A stretch of DNA of 64,000 nt. It comes from an uncultured Francisella sp. Lineage in GTDB: Bacteria; Pseudomonadota; Gammaproteobacteria; Burkholderiales; Neisseriaceae. The stretch covers positions 1 through 64,000 of the forward strand of contig CALTZA010000006.1 in assembly GCA_943913655.1 (NCBI GenBank), written 5' to 3'. Position 1 is the first letter of the stretch. Every line of letters begins with the position of its first letter. The notes under the pieces are model-generated. The model was not told where the DNA came from. It searched no databases and saw only the letters and a program-made list of their open reading frames with translations. This document shows, piece by piece, positions 26,678 to 36,357 of the stretch. The position numbers and the translations under genes are program-made.

Positions 26678-27130
26678 TTATTCAATCAAAGCAGTAATCT
26701 GTAAAGTTATCTTTGCCACCGCCTCATGGTGATAAACTACTTCAATCAGATACTCACCAGTAGTTTTTAAAGGACCATTTGGTAAACGAATATGTGAACG
26801 CTCAGTAGGAACTTTCTGCTCATTTAATATCCTAGCAATGTCAATAGTGGTTACAGAACCAAAAAGCCGCCCATCCATGCCTGCTTTCTGTTCTATTTTA
26901 AAAATTTGGCCATCAATTTTGAGCTGTTTTTCTTGCGCTTCTTTTAAAATAGCTTCTTGTTTCGCTATTAACTCTTCGCGCTGACGCTCAAAATCAGCTT
27001 TGTTTTCCAAGCTGGCTCTTTTTGCTTTATTTTTAGGAATAAGATAATTGCGCGCATAACCGTTTTTAACTTCTACGATATCACCTAATTTCCCTAAATT
27101 ATTTATTTTTTCTAACAAAATTACTTCCAT
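26678..27130 (-). CDS. rplI: 50S ribosomal protein L9
   Basis: MEVILLEKINNLGKLGDIVE and VKNGYARNYLIPKNKA are the standard L9 N-terminus, followed by the long central helix and a C-terminal 23S rRNA-binding domain. At 150 residues it is full length. It is the last gene of rpsF-priB-rpsR-rplI; 116 bases separate it from mltB. Confidence 0.97.
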   Translation of the reverse strand: MEVILLEKINNLGKLGDIVEVKNGYARNYLIPKNKAKRASLENKADFERQREELIAKQEAILKEAQEKQLKIDGQIFKIEQKAGMDGRLFGSVTTIDIARILNEQKVPTERSHIRLPNGPLKTTGEYLIEVVYHHEAVAKITLQITALIE

Positions 27131-27151
27131 GTCGCTTTTCTCTCCTGATTT

Positions 27152-27385
27152 TTATTTTTGTTGGTCTGTATATGGTAATAAAGCCAAAAAGCGCGCTCGT
27201 TTTACTGCTACAGATAACTGACGCTGATAACGTGCTTTGGTCCCAGTAATCCGTGACGGAATGATCTTGCCATTTTCAGCAATAAGGTCTTTAAGTAGAT
27301 CAATATCTTTGTAATCAACATGATTGATCCCTTCAACTGTAAAGCGACAGTATTTTTTTCTTTTATACATTGCATATTGTGCCAT
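27152..27385 (-). CDS. rpsR: 30S ribosomal protein S18
   Basis: Family core YKRKKYCRFTVEGI, VDYKDIDLLKDLI, GKIIPSRITGTKARYQRQL. The ATG at 27385 follows GAGGAA at the right distance and lies one base after the priB stop; the open frame extends five codons further to a GTG that is part of the ribosome site. The protein is 77 residues. Confidence 0.96.
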   Translation of the reverse strand: MAQYAMYKRKKYCRFTVEGINHVDYKDIDLLKDLIAENGKIIPSRITGTKARYQRQLSVAVKRARFLALLPYTDQQK

Positions 27386-27386
27386 C

Positions 27387-27704
27387 TTATAATTCCTCAC
27401 TTATATCTAGCTCTTTTATTTCTATTTCATTGATATGGAATATAATATTTTTCAAGCCTAATTTGGAAGTTTGCAAAAAACCTTTTGCCCAAATCAGCTT
27501 TCCTAATTTATCCTGATAAACTAGAGCTTTATCTCCCACAATCTTTGCCATCAAATTTAAATGTACTTGCTTGGAATAATGATCTTCCTGTTGGATCGAA
27601 TCATGCGCAAGAATCAATGTCAGCACCGGCTTACCTGTGATGGACCAGCGAAGTGGCATTACTTTTTTGATGGTGGCCGTTAATTCAACAGTATTAAACA
27701 GCAA
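27387..27704 (-). CDS. priB: Primosomal replication protein N
   Basis: Single-strand DNA-binding OB-fold protein that helps PriA restart replication. MLFNTVELTATIKKV, a middle VLTLILAHDS strand and AKGFLQTSK match the family; it is 105 residues. The start is TTG at 27704, two bases after the rpsF stop; no ATG is available near it, so initiation is probably weak and coupled to rpsF. Its place between rpsF and rpsR is the arrangement of beta- and many gammaproteobacteria. Confidence 0.9.
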   Translation of the reverse strand: MLFNTVELTATIKKVMPLRWSITGKPVLTLILAHDSIQQEDHYSKQVHLNLMAKIVGDKALVYQDKLGKLIWAKGFLQTSKLGLKNIIFHINEIEIKELDISEEL

Positions 27705-27706
27705 AC

Positions 27707-28075
27707 TTATCTTTCTACTGCATCAATTTTTGTTGTTGCAAGTAAATTTTTAGATTTATCTTTACCCATCATAGGTGAAGGCTCAGAAATCGCCTGAACA
27801 ACCTTAGAAGTCAAGTGACGCAACACTGCATCGTTAAATTTAAATGCAGTTTCTATCTCTTCAATTACCTTGGGTTCACATTCAATATTCATCAATACAT
27901 AATGAGCTTTATGTAATTTATTGATAGAATAAGCTAATTGACGACGGCCCCAATCTTCAAGACGATGGAAAATACCACCTGACTCTGTGACCAAAGCTTT
28001 GTAGCGTTCAATCATACCGGGAACTTGCTCACTTTGATCTGGGTGAACAATAAAAACAATTTCATAATGGCGCAT
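27707..28075 (-). CDS. rpsF: 30S ribosomal protein S6
   Basis: MRHYEIVFIVHPDQSEQVPG, GGIFHRLEDWGRRQLAYSIN and KAHYVLMNIECEP are the S6 core. At 122 residues it carries a short C-terminal tail beyond the fold. It is the first gene of the four-gene ribosomal and replication unit. Confidence 0.97.
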   Translation of the reverse strand: MRHYEIVFIVHPDQSEQVPGMIERYKALVTESGGIFHRLEDWGRRQLAYSINKLHKAHYVLMNIECEPKVIEEIETAFKFNDAVLRHLTSKVVQAISEPSPMMGKDKSKNLLATTKIDAVER

Positions 28076-28163
28076 GTGATCTCCTATGGGTCAAACCTTC
28101 TATCATGCGAACAGAAAGCAGGCGAATAATAGGGGTGCATTATGCCCTTTATTAAAAGAAAAA

Positions 28164-30248
28164 TCAATGATCTTCTTGTTCTGGTTTAATTTTCTTGTAG
28201 AAGTAATACAAAGAAAAACCAAAGGCAAATACTGTCAATATATTGACTAGTATACCATTTAGATGTAGCGCAAGGGGTTCAGCACTGCCTCCTCTTGATA
28301 CGGAGAATAAAATAATCATGGCAATCACAATTCCCATTAAGCTTTCGCCAACAATTAACCCAGAAGAAAATAACACCCCCTTATGTTTGATTAAATCAGC
28401 GAATTTTTTCTTATCTTTTTTGTCTTGATCTGTTCCCTTCAATTGCTTCAAAGTCAATGTTGCAATCAGAGAACCAAAAAACATCGGCATAATCGCTTGA
28501 GGTGGTAAATAAATCCCCATACCAAAAGCCAAGGGTGGAAAAGCCAACTTATTGTGACTTAGCTTCTGCACCAGCTTATCTATGATCATTACTATAACGC
28601 CTAGCATGATACCAATATTTAAGTCTTGCCAATCTAGATCATGTGAAAACATCCCTTTAGCCAATACCGAAATCAAGGTTGCTTGAGGTGCAGCCAAGGC
28701 AGCTGAGGGATCCATCCCCTCTCTTGGCATAAATCCACCCTGAAAACCGTAGGCTGAATAGAGCATGTCTAGTACCGGTGCAGTCACAAGTGCTCCACCA
28801 ATACATCCGAAAATCAATACCCATTCCTGGCTGGCAGGTGAGGCTCCTACTAATTGACCTGTTTTTAAATCTTGTAAATTATCATTAGCAATCCCGGCAA
28901 TACTAACCACAACGGAAGTAGAAAAAATAGATAGTGCAATCAAAAACGGCTTAAGCTCAGGAGAAACCTTACTTAAACCTAAATGCCATAACGTCATTAA
29001 TACACCAGAAATTATCAATACAGCTAAAATAGCAAGGCTTGAAATCGGACTAGAAGAGGTCCCTAGTAATCCCGCCATATAGCCACAAGTAGCAGAAACT
29101 AAAAATCCGAAAATAACTGACAAAAAAACAGAAGCTAATATCAGTACAATCATCCAAGAAAAACTCATTACGTGGGGCGAAATGATGTAATAGAAAGTTG
29201 CAATCAACAACATCATCATAATGGCAATCAATACCAATATATAACGTGGCGCAATATCTTCTAACGTTGGTTTTACTGGACCAAATGATGAATCAGCGAT
29301 ACCACTGACCCGTCGCGAGGTCAATATCACGCTTTGAAAAAGTGGTTTAGAAAGAGATACTAAAGTCCAAATTGCTCCCACACCCAATGTTCCCACGCCA
29401 ATCATGCGCGTGCGTGAGTACCAAAGTTTACTGGCATATTCACTAATACTATGAAATGTGCTTGGATCTATTGGGTTTAGTGAAGTCATAATAGGCACTA
29501 AAACACCCCAATTAAACGCTACTCCAACTAACATTACAGTACTAACCCCAATACCAATAAGATAACCAGCTCCAACAAGCGCAAGTGAAAAACCAAAAGG
29601 AATCTGAAAAATTGCACTTTTAATATTGAACCATAAGCCGGCCTTATCTACGAAAATCTTTAATGCTTCTGTCATAAAATTAACTGTAGCAGCAAGTATG
29701 CCCCCTGAAAAAATAAGGCCGATATCACGTGAGCTACTTTTATCTCCCGCCATTAAAATAGAAGCAGCTGCTACCCCTTCTGGATAAGGTAACTGACTTT
29801 GTACAATTAATACATTGCGTAAGGGAATACTAAATAGTACTCCTAAGACCCCTCCCAATGAACATAGTAAAAAAGTAGTCCAAAACTGAAAATGGCTCCA
29901 AAATCCTACCATCAATAAACCTGGTAAAACATAGATAATAGAAGTTAAGGTTCCAGCAGAAGAAGCTTGTGTTTGTACAAGATTGTTTTCCAATATGTTG
30001 CTGCCTTTAAAGTTGCGTAGTAAACCCATGGAGATGACTGCGGCAGGAATAGAAGAAGCCACTGTCATTCCTACTTTTAGACCCAAATAAACATTGGCAG
30101 CCGTAAATATGGCAGTAATTACAAAACCCAATATCGTTCCGCGCAGAGTAATCTCTTTTATTTCATTAGTCACATTCAATCCTTCCAGATTTAGAGAGTT
30201 TTTTCTTTGTCCTAACAAGTTTTGAAGCTGGTTAAAGTTAAGGCGCAT
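28164..30248 (-). CDS. OPT family oligopeptide transporter
   Basis: A 694-residue inner-membrane protein with about 15 hydrophobic helices, in the OPT/YSL family. Typical segments are EITLRGTILGFVITAIFTAA, YLGLKVGMTVASSIPAAVIS, NNLVQTQASSAGTLTS, LPYPEGVAAASIL, GIANDNLQDLKTGQLVGASP and PFALG-like loops. The family takes up oligopeptides or metal chelates with protons; the substrate here is unknown. It stands alone, with a 218-base non-coding gap upstream. In a reduced genome an intact peptide importer suggests dependence on host peptides (inference). Confidence 0.9.
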   Translation of the reverse strand: MRLNFNQLQNLLGQRKNSLNLEGLNVTNEIKEITLRGTILGFVITAIFTAANVYLGLKVGMTVASSIPAAVISMGLLRNFKGSNILENNLVQTQASSAGTLTSIIYVLPGLLMVGFWSHFQFWTTFLLCSLGGVLGVLFSIPLRNVLIVQSQLPYPEGVAAASILMAGDKSSSRDIGLIFSGGILAATVNFMTEALKIFVDKAGLWFNIKSAIFQIPFGFSLALVGAGYLIGIGVSTVMLVGVAFNWGVLVPIMTSLNPIDPSTFHSISEYASKLWYSRTRMIGVGTLGVGAIWTLVSLSKPLFQSVILTSRRVSGIADSSFGPVKPTLEDIAPRYILVLIAIMMMLLIATFYYIISPHVMSFSWMIVLILASVFLSVIFGFLVSATCGYMAGLLGTSSSPISSLAILAVLIISGVLMTLWHLGLSKVSPELKPFLIALSIFSTSVVVSIAGIANDNLQDLKTGQLVGASPASQEWVLIFGCIGGALVTAPVLDMLYSAYGFQGGFMPREGMDPSAALAAPQATLISVLAKGMFSHDLDWQDLNIGIMLGVIVMIIDKLVQKLSHNKLAFPPLAFGMGIYLPPQAIMPMFFGSLIATLTLKQLKGTDQDKKDKKKFADLIKHKGVLFSSGLIVGESLMGIVIAMIILFSVSRGGSAEPLALHLNGILVNILTVFAFGFSLYYFYKKIKPEQEDH

Positions 30249-30466
30249 TCACTAATTTTTATCGATACCTTTGACTATTTTAAAAGTACCAACAAAAACT
30301 TGTGCCGAGCCATCTTGTATCGGTCCCAATTATTTTTATGTTACCAGCATTTGCTACCAGTTGCTCAACCGAAAGATTTATCTTTATCATATTGAAATGC
30401 ATCTGTCTATTCTTTAATTTGTTTGGACTTATTTATTTTTTGATAGGATTTCTTTAACTTTGTTTT
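30249..30466. other. Gap between OPT transporter and rbgA
   Basis: 218 bases with no intact gene. The minus strand contains a protein-like run with a frame change (MIKINLSVEQLVANAGNIK, then GPIQDGSAQVFVGTFKIVKG) ending at TAG around 30250. This may be a small gene relic; no family is recognised. No promoter with both hexamers is obvious. Confidence 0.25.
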
Positions 30467-31339
30467 TTATAATTCAACCTCTTTTTTCCAAGCTAACCAT
30501 TCTTCTGGCCTTTCTAAAGAGATACGCCCTAGTTGACCACTACGAAAATCTTGAATAAATAATTCAGCAATTTTCTGATAATTCAACTCTCCACCTTTAA
30601 GTATTGCGCCACGCAAGTGAGCCAATTTAGTTAAATAAGCGTGCGCTTGATCAATATGTTGATTAACGATGTTTGTGATACAGTAGCGCTTTACTAAATA
30701 AGCCCAATAAAATTTTTGCAAATAATCACACAGATGAAGTGCCACTTGTTGTGCATCATAAGCGTTCTTACCCATTGAACCAACAGCTGCTAGACGGTAA
30801 GCACTTTGAAGCGGCGTAATTTTCTCCCACAATATTCCTGGTGTATCATAGATCCATACATCATCTTTCCAAAGTAAATGTTGTTCTTTTCTGGTAATTC
30901 CTGGTTCAGCTCCAGTTTTAGCAATTGCTCTATTGAGCAACATATTAATAAAGAAAGATTTACCAACATTAGGGATCCCAGCAATTAACAATCTAAGCGG
31001 CTTGCTCATACCACCGCGTTGTGGAAGTAATGTACGTATATACGTTAAAAGAAACTTTTTATTTAAACCAGATTTAGCACTAATAACAAATGCTTGGGTA
31101 TTTCGCTGTGTTTGATAATAAGCTAACCAGGCATTACTGATAACAGGATCAGCTAAATCCGATTTGTTAAGAAGTTTGAGCTTGATTTTATCCTGAGCTA
31201 ACCTTTCTAGCAAAGGGTTGCAAGAAGAACCAGGGATACGTGCATCTAATAATTCGATCACCAAATCGATACGCTTAAGCCGCTCTTTTAAAGCAAGCTT
31301 GGTTTGATGCATGTGTCCTGGAAACCATTGGATAGGCAT
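30467..31339 (-). CDS. rbgA: Ribosome biogenesis GTPase YlqF/RbgA
   Basis: Circularly permuted GTPase for late assembly of the 50S subunit. In order: the N-terminal IQWFPGHMHQTKLAL, G4 NKSDLADP, G1 GIPNVGKSFFIN, and G3 DTPGILWE. The order G4-G1-G3 is the permutation typical of the family. At 290 residues it is full length. It begins immediately after rapZ, so the two are cotranscribed. Confidence 0.94.
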   Translation of the reverse strand: MPIQWFPGHMHQTKLALKERLKRIDLVIELLDARIPGSSCNPLLERLAQDKIKLKLLNKSDLADPVISNAWLAYYQTQRNTQAFVISAKSGLNKKFLLTYIRTLLPQRGGMSKPLRLLIAGIPNVGKSFFINMLLNRAIAKTGAEPGITRKEQHLLWKDDVWIYDTPGILWEKITPLQSAYRLAAVGSMGKNAYDAQQVALHLCDYLQKFYWAYLVKRYCITNIVNQHIDQAHAYLTKLAHLRGAILKGGELNYQKIAELFIQDFRSGQLGRISLERPEEWLAWKKEVEL

Positions 31340-32179
31340 TTATTTAATTAACTGCCGATGATGTACTAACACAGTATTTCCTTGATTCTTAAAGCATTGT
31401 GCTAACTTTTCTGTTATATAGACGGAACGATGTATCCCACCTGTACAACCAATTGCAATGGTAAGGGATGCATTTTCTTGATAGTGAGAAATAATAGTGT
31501 TTAGAAATGAAAAAATATGCTTTAGCATCTCTTTGACTTCACTAAACTGTTCAAAATATAGCTGAATTTTACGATCAAAACCAACCAACTCTTTTAAATC
31601 AGCAGAATAATGAGGATTAGGCAAACAGCGCACATCAAATACGTAATTGGCATCAGAAGGAGCACCAAATTTAAAACCGAAGGATTGAAAAATAAGGATC
31701 AATGGACGAGATAACACCCCTACCCACTCTTTGATCCACTGACGAAGTGTTCTTTTATGCATATATGAAGTGTCTAGCACTAAAGATACTTCACGAATTG
31801 GCTCAAGTAACACTCTTTCTTTAGCAATTGCTTCTTTAATAAGAGGAAAATGGTCATGCAGAGGATGTGCACGTCTAGTTTCCAAATAACGCTGTAATAA
31901 TATTTCATCTTTTGCTTCAAGAAATAATATGCGTATATTGTCCTGTGCCTGCTTGATCTGATACAGCTTCCTGTTTAAAGGCTTAAGTTGTGTTTTAGAG
32001 CGTGCGTCAATGCTCACAGCAAGGCGATCAGTACCACCAGCTTTTCTATGCCAAGCAATTAAATGTTCTAACAATTCTAGAGGAATATTATCAACACAGT
32101 AAAAACCAAAATCTTCCAGCGCTTGTAGTGCTAATGATTTTCCAGAACCAGAAATTCCACTTACTAATACTAAATTCAT
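31340..32179 (-). CDS. rapZ: RNase adapter protein RapZ
   Basis: RNA-binding protein that in E. coli directs RNase E to the sRNA GlmZ and so controls GlmS. The Walker A region is VSGISGSGKSLALQALED and the C-terminal motif is IGCTGGIHRSVYITEKLA. At 279 residues it is complete. In proteobacteria it usually sits near rpoN-hpf-ptsN-hprK, which are not seen here; the hisA remnant is upstream and rbgA directly downstream. Confidence 0.95.
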   Translation of the reverse strand: MNLVLVSGISGSGKSLALQALEDFGFYCVDNIPLELLEHLIAWHRKAGGTDRLAVSIDARSKTQLKPLNRKLYQIKQAQDNIRILFLEAKDEILLQRYLETRRAHPLHDHFPLIKEAIAKERVLLEPIREVSLVLDTSYMHKRTLRQWIKEWVGVLSRPLILIFQSFGFKFGAPSDANYVFDVRCLPNPHYSADLKELVGFDRKIQLYFEQFSEVKEMLKHIFSFLNTIISHYQENASLTIAIGCTGGIHRSVYITEKLAQCFKNQGNTVLVHHRQLIK

Positions 32180-32203
32180 TATTTGCTTTCCATAATCACA
32201 TGG

Positions 32204-32805
32204 CTACTGTGCCTTAGCCAAATCCAAAGTACCTTCATATAGGGGAACGGCCAGCAATCACTGCAGCAATATTGTTTTTACCTAACTTAAGTAATGCCTT
32301 GGTATCATTAAGATTCTTTGCGCCACCAGAAACAATGATTGGAACAGATACCTGTTGCGCTAAAGCCAAGATCGTAGCAAGATTAATTCTACTTAACATA
32401 CCATCTCGCTCAATATCTGTATCAATAATACCAGCTACTCCAATGTCTGCTAGTGTATTTGCCAAATCTAATACCCTAAGTTGACTTATCTGTGCTCAGC
32501 CTTTAAATCGCTACCGATTTTGGCATCAATTCCAACCCAAATATCGACCAGGAAAATGTAAGTTTTGGATATTGACTGCTGCTGTACCTAAAATAACACA
32601 GTTAAATACCCAGTCGAAATAATTCGCTGATGGTATCAAGACTCTGTCCATTAATTTCTTGTATAATGGCCTTAATGGCTAATACCAAATTCATTGGTTG
32701 AGCTGCAAAAGCGTCACCCAAATCCGCACCAGGTGAAGTCGACACGTGCCTCTTGTTAGCCAACGCCTTGCCATTTTAGCAGATCGATTCTGGGATCACT
32801 TGCAT
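32204..32805 (-). pseudogene. hisA: hisA remnant (phosphoribosylformimino-AICAR isomerase)
   Basis: The minus strand from the ATG at 32805 shows pieces of HisA in order: MQVIP.IDLL, then a scrambled middle, VLGT-like VQQQSI and the IDAKIGSD segment, then a clean stretch of 76 codons with DIGVAGIIDTDIERDGML and SVPIIVSGGAKNLNDTKALL, ending VIAGRS. A one-base shift at VIAGRS then gives LYEGTLDLAKAQ and a stop at 32206-32204. Several stops and frameshifts are present, so it is non-functional. Histidine synthesis is therefore probably lost, unless another copy exists. Confidence 0.88.
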
Positions 32806-32818
32806 GAATATCAGATTC

Positions 32819-33373
32819 CTAAAAAAGAGAATAAATACGTTGAGCTGCAAGTTTGAGTGCTTGATCTAAGGCTTGTAACATTGCTGGATAACCATTTTGG
32901 TGTTGTTTGACCTTAATATCAAAGTCATTAGCCTTTTGCACTTCATCTTCTTGATTCAACAATTTCGCATAACCTGTTACTCTTGCTGTTCCATCCACAT
33001 TACCCTGGAAACGTTCAATAAAGATGACAAGCTTTTTTGTTTGCTGATGGTTTGTATCAATAGTAAAAAAACGTTGCTCTCTTTGCCCTAACTCATTTAA
33101 ACGATTACTTAAGTTATTGCGAATGGCCTCACTAAGACTGCCAATCCACTGATTTTGGTTAGTAAAAATTACTGTGTCATCAGTATTGCCAACAACCATA
33201 GAAGAAGTATTTAGATAACTTGCTAACTGCAATTCAACATGAATAGCATGATAATTCTGTAATGGGGGAATAAAATGTGCGTGTGGCAAATAGTGGTATT
33301 GATTGGCTAAACCATTACCTATAAGAGAACAGGCACCTAGCAAACTAAGCAAAAACGAGATAATATATTTCAC
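32819..33373 (-). CDS. pqiC: PqiC-type outer-membrane lipoprotein
   Basis: Lipoprotein of the ABC-transport auxiliary family (YmbA/PqiC). The lipobox is LGAC at residues 12-15. YHYLPHAHFI, an ELQLASYLN segment and QNQWIGSLSEAIRNNLSNRL correspond to the family core. It is 184 residues. PqiC anchors the PqiB needle at the outer membrane in E. coli. It overlaps pqiB by 4 bases, and the operon order pqiA-pqiB-pqiC is intact. Confidence 0.85.
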   Translation of the reverse strand: MKYIISFLLSLLGACSLIGNGLANQYHYLPHAHFIPPLQNYHAIHVELQLASYLNTSSMVVGNTDDTVIFTNQNQWIGSLSEAIRNNLSNRLNELGQREQRFFTIDTNHQQTKKLVIFIERFQGNVDGTARVTGYAKLLNQEDEVQKANDFDIKVKQHQNGYPAMLQALDQALKLAAQRIYSLF

Positions 33374-34989
33374 AATTGACCTTGTTTGGGTTGCGGATCA
33401 GGTAAAGTATTCAGTAAGGGAATGCGATTTGTTTTACTGTTTAATGAACGGCTTAAGTCGTTTAATTGCTGTATCAAGCGCGAAATGTCTTGATACATGG
33501 GCGAATGAGGAGAAATTGCTTTAAGAGAATCGTTAAGCTCTTTAATATCTCGCGATAAATCGTGCACAACTCCTTCTTTTTCTACACTATGAGTGATATG
33601 TTTAATGGAACGCAGGGTTGCGTGTAACTCATCCAAATTGGCATTTAGTCGAGATAAAGTTTTGCCATTTATTGTGGCTAACAAATGGTCAATCTTATCC
33701 ATGATGCTCTCTAAGCCAGTAACCGTAGTTGGAATAACACGATAATGAGTGTAAGTGCGCATCGGATAAACAGCCTGGTCAGATTCACCTCTCTCATATA
33801 AAGAGATATATTTAGTTCCCGTTATATAATTTCCTGAAGCAATAGTTGCGACCAAGCCGTGTTTTAACGCCTCTGCCACTTCATGTTTAAAAGATACATC
33901 ACGTTGATTAAGCTGATTAGGTGGTGGCAAAGCTTTACGATCAATATAAAATAAAATAGGGATAAATTTGCGCACTAGAATATTGGTGTGATCAGTTAAT
34001 GAATAATATGGTACCTTAATTACACGACCTACAGGAATTCCCTTATAATCCACCAAGGTACCTTGCGCAATACCACGGATACTTTGATCAAAAAAACCCA
34101 CCAAATAATAAGCATCTTTAGGCACAGGTTTAGGAACCTCTAACTCACTAGCATATACCTCAAATTGATGATTTTTTTCTATTGGCGAACCTTTGCCTTC
34201 TCCTTCTGGTTCACTAAAAGCAATGGAACCAACTAAATCATCAAAATTAAGTCCTTTGACCTTAATTTCTCCCCCCCGAGTATCCAGTGCCACACCGAAA
34301 GAAATCCAAAAGCGAAGATTGTCACCAAGTAATTGATCATTAGGCGCATTAATAAAAATTTGATAGTGAGGCTGCTTATCTTGGACATTAAAATAAGAAT
34401 AAGTGACCATCCCTACTTTTACTCCGTGATACATTACTGAACTACCAGGAGCTAATAAAGTGCGATTGTTTTTACCAACCAGACGAAGTGCAGTACCTTG
34501 GCTCTCAAACAGCATCGCAGGAGGCTGATCTAGTACCTCAAAAGCATTGCTCTTTCGAGAGCTTTTACCAGGTAAAGCACCTATATATGGTCCAGAGAGT
34601 AACGTACTTAAACCAAAAATCCCTCCCTTAGTTAACATTGGCTTCACTACCCAATACTGACTATCAGAAGCCAAAAGCTGAGGATAATCACGGTTAATAT
34701 AGGCTGTTAATAACACCCCCTTGCCGTTAGGAGCCAATTTGATCTGCTTGATCACACCCACATCCACATCTAGCACTTTGATCATTGTATTATCTACTTT
34801 AAGGTTTTCTGCACTGGCAATATGTAAAGTGATGGGCTGCCCAATGGATTGATAGTAATCATAAATCAACCAGATGCCCGTAATTATAGCAAGCAAAGGA
34901 ATAAACCAAACCACAGACAAAAGCGATACTTTTGAACTTTTGACTAATTTCTTTTTTCTTTGCGTGTCATTCACTTTTGTGATTCCCAT
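33370..34989 (-). CDS. pqiB: Intermembrane transport protein PqiB (MCE domains)
   Basis: Inner-membrane-anchored protein (hydrophobic helix near residues 22-45) with repeated MCE domains, which in E. coli build a lipid-conducting tube across the periplasm. MCE-like segments are seen near residues 50-140, 160-270 and 290-400, for example GIFGLSTLLSGPYIG, VMYHGVKVGMV and LVDYKGIPVGRV. A helical C-terminus (LDELHATLRSIKHIT) follows. At 539 residues it is close to E. coli PqiB (546). It overlaps pqiA by 23 bases. Confidence 0.93.
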   Translation of the reverse strand: MGITKVNDTQRKKKLVKSSKVSLLSVVWFIPLLAIITGIWLIYDYYQSIGQPITLHIASAENLKVDNTMIKVLDVDVGVIKQIKLAPNGKGVLLTAYINRDYPQLLASDSQYWVVKPMLTKGGIFGLSTLLSGPYIGALPGKSSRKSNAFEVLDQPPAMLFESQGTALRLVGKNNRTLLAPGSSVMYHGVKVGMVTYSYFNVQDKQPHYQIFINAPNDQLLGDNLRFWISFGVALDTRGGEIKVKGLNFDDLVGSIAFSEPEGEGKGSPIEKNHQFEVYASELEVPKPVPKDAYYLVGFFDQSIRGIAQGTLVDYKGIPVGRVIKVPYYSLTDHTNILVRKFIPILFYIDRKALPPPNQLNQRDVSFKHEVAEALKHGLVATIASGNYITGTKYISLYERGESDQAVYPMRTYTHYRVIPTTVTGLESIMDKIDHLLATINGKTLSRLNANLDELHATLRSIKHITHSVEKEGVVHDLSRDIKELNDSLKAISPHSPMYQDISRLIQQLNDLSRSLNSKTNRIPLLNTLPDPQPKQGQL

Positions 34990-36178
34990 CTAACCATAAT
35001 AAACGGGTATCAATAGCAGCAATTGCTAGCATAGTTAGATTAACCAACAAGCAAAAATAGAATACAGCAGAACCCGCTGAAATAAATACCGTCTTGCTAT
35101 GAAACAATGAAACCATCAACATGATAACAAAAACGTCAATCATCGACCAACGCCCAATACGTTCTATCGCTACATAACACCAGGTCAGTTTCTTTGGCGG
35201 TATTAGTTGCTGATGATGAATACTCAACAACAAAATAAATAAAATAAAAAGCTTGAAAATAGGAATTATAAAACTGGCAATAAAAATGACACTAGAAACC
35301 AGATAGTCTCCACTGTTCCAAATGGAGATAATCCCCTGTAAAATATTGCTATGGTATGGCTGAAAACCAATACCTTCTGTGTTCATCATTGGCAAAATAT
35401 TTGCCGGTACATAAAAGATCAGAGAAGTCAATAAGAGTGCCCAAGCCAACTGTAATTTCGGCTTAGCCATATTTTTTATCATCTCGTCGCTATATTTATT
35501 CAAAAGCAGCTTTTGTTGATGTAACTGAGCAACCTGATCCTTTAACCAGTATATGGAGCTTGCCAATACTAGGCGTGCCAAAAAAATAGAGTATGCAAAT
35601 AGCACCACCATTGCCTGTCCAAAACAAAAATCAGCCAGAGCATTAACTTTAATTAAAGCCACAATAATGGAAATAAAAAAAATATCCACCATCATCCATG
35701 GTCGAAGGTACGTAATCATGGCAATAGCTTTTTGCATTAATGGCCATTTTTTTCTAAACAAAATACCCAAATAGAGGTAAAGATTAGTAAAAATAAAGAT
35801 TAGCGGTAAAAAAATCACTAAAAATAGATAGATAAAAGCTAAAAAAAGATTATCTAGTAGCTGTAAATATTTAAATAATTGCCAAATCGAAAGAGTGGTG
35901 ACTTGTTCAACATAAGGCAAGGTCACCGTTAATAAAGGAAAAATAAGGCAAAGAATAAAAGAAAATAGAGCCAAAAAGCTATAAATTAGTGGTACCAAAA
36001 TTGGATAGCGTTCAATACGAATTAAGATTTCCCGGCAATTTGGACATTTAATCTGCTCTCCAGGATAAACTCGATCAATAGCAAAATCCGCATTACAGAA
36101 ATGGCAAACAACTTCTCTAGATGAAATAGCTGAATCTAGCTGCCGGATGTTCATTGAATTGATAAGACCCTCTATCAA
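34967..36178 (-). CDS. pqiA: Intermembrane transport protein PqiA
   Basis: Inner-membrane partner of PqiB with two repeated four-helix PqiA domains. The first zinc ribbon is at residues 25-50 (CHFCNADF and CPNCREIL). The second ribbon, present in E. coli PqiA before domain 2, is absent: the corresponding stretch (residues about 210-240, DQVAQLHQQKLLLNKYSDEM) has no cysteine. Conserved helix motifs LPANILPMM-like (VPANILPMM) and RWSMIDVFVIMLMVSL are present. At 403 residues it is nearly full length, shortened mainly there. Confidence 0.92.
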   Translation of the reverse strand: MIEGLINSMNIRQLDSAISSREVVCHFCNADFAIDRVYPGEQIKCPNCREILIRIERYPILVPLIYSFLALFSFILCLIFPLLTVTLPYVEQVTTLSIWQLFKYLQLLDNLFLAFIYLFLVIFLPLIFIFTNLYLYLGILFRKKWPLMQKAIAMITYLRPWMMVDIFFISIIVALIKVNALADFCFGQAMVVLFAYSIFLARLVLASSIYWLKDQVAQLHQQKLLLNKYSDEMIKNMAKPKLQLAWALLLTSLIFYVPANILPMMNTEGIGFQPYHSNILQGIISIWNSGDYLVSSVIFIASFIIPIFKLFILFILLLSIHHQQLIPPKKLTWCYVAIERIGRWSMIDVFVIMLMVSLFHSKTVFISAGSAVFYFCLLVNLTMLAIAAIDTRLLWLDGNHKSE

Positions 36179-36357
36179 TCAGTTGGGTGCGCTTTTTTGT
36201 CATAACATGCTCTTTTGCAAGCACCTGTATCGCCTACGATTATATGATTAAAAACAACTGATGTTATAAAGTCTTTCAGACAAAAGATACACCAGTAAAC
36301 TGCACTTATTCTCTATGATCCTTGATTTTGAAGACACAAGCACACAAAACTTTAATA

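Noticed and set aside
36179..36357. Small gene between gyrB and pqiA
   Set aside because: The 179-base spacer shows no start with a ribosome site and no protein-like reading.
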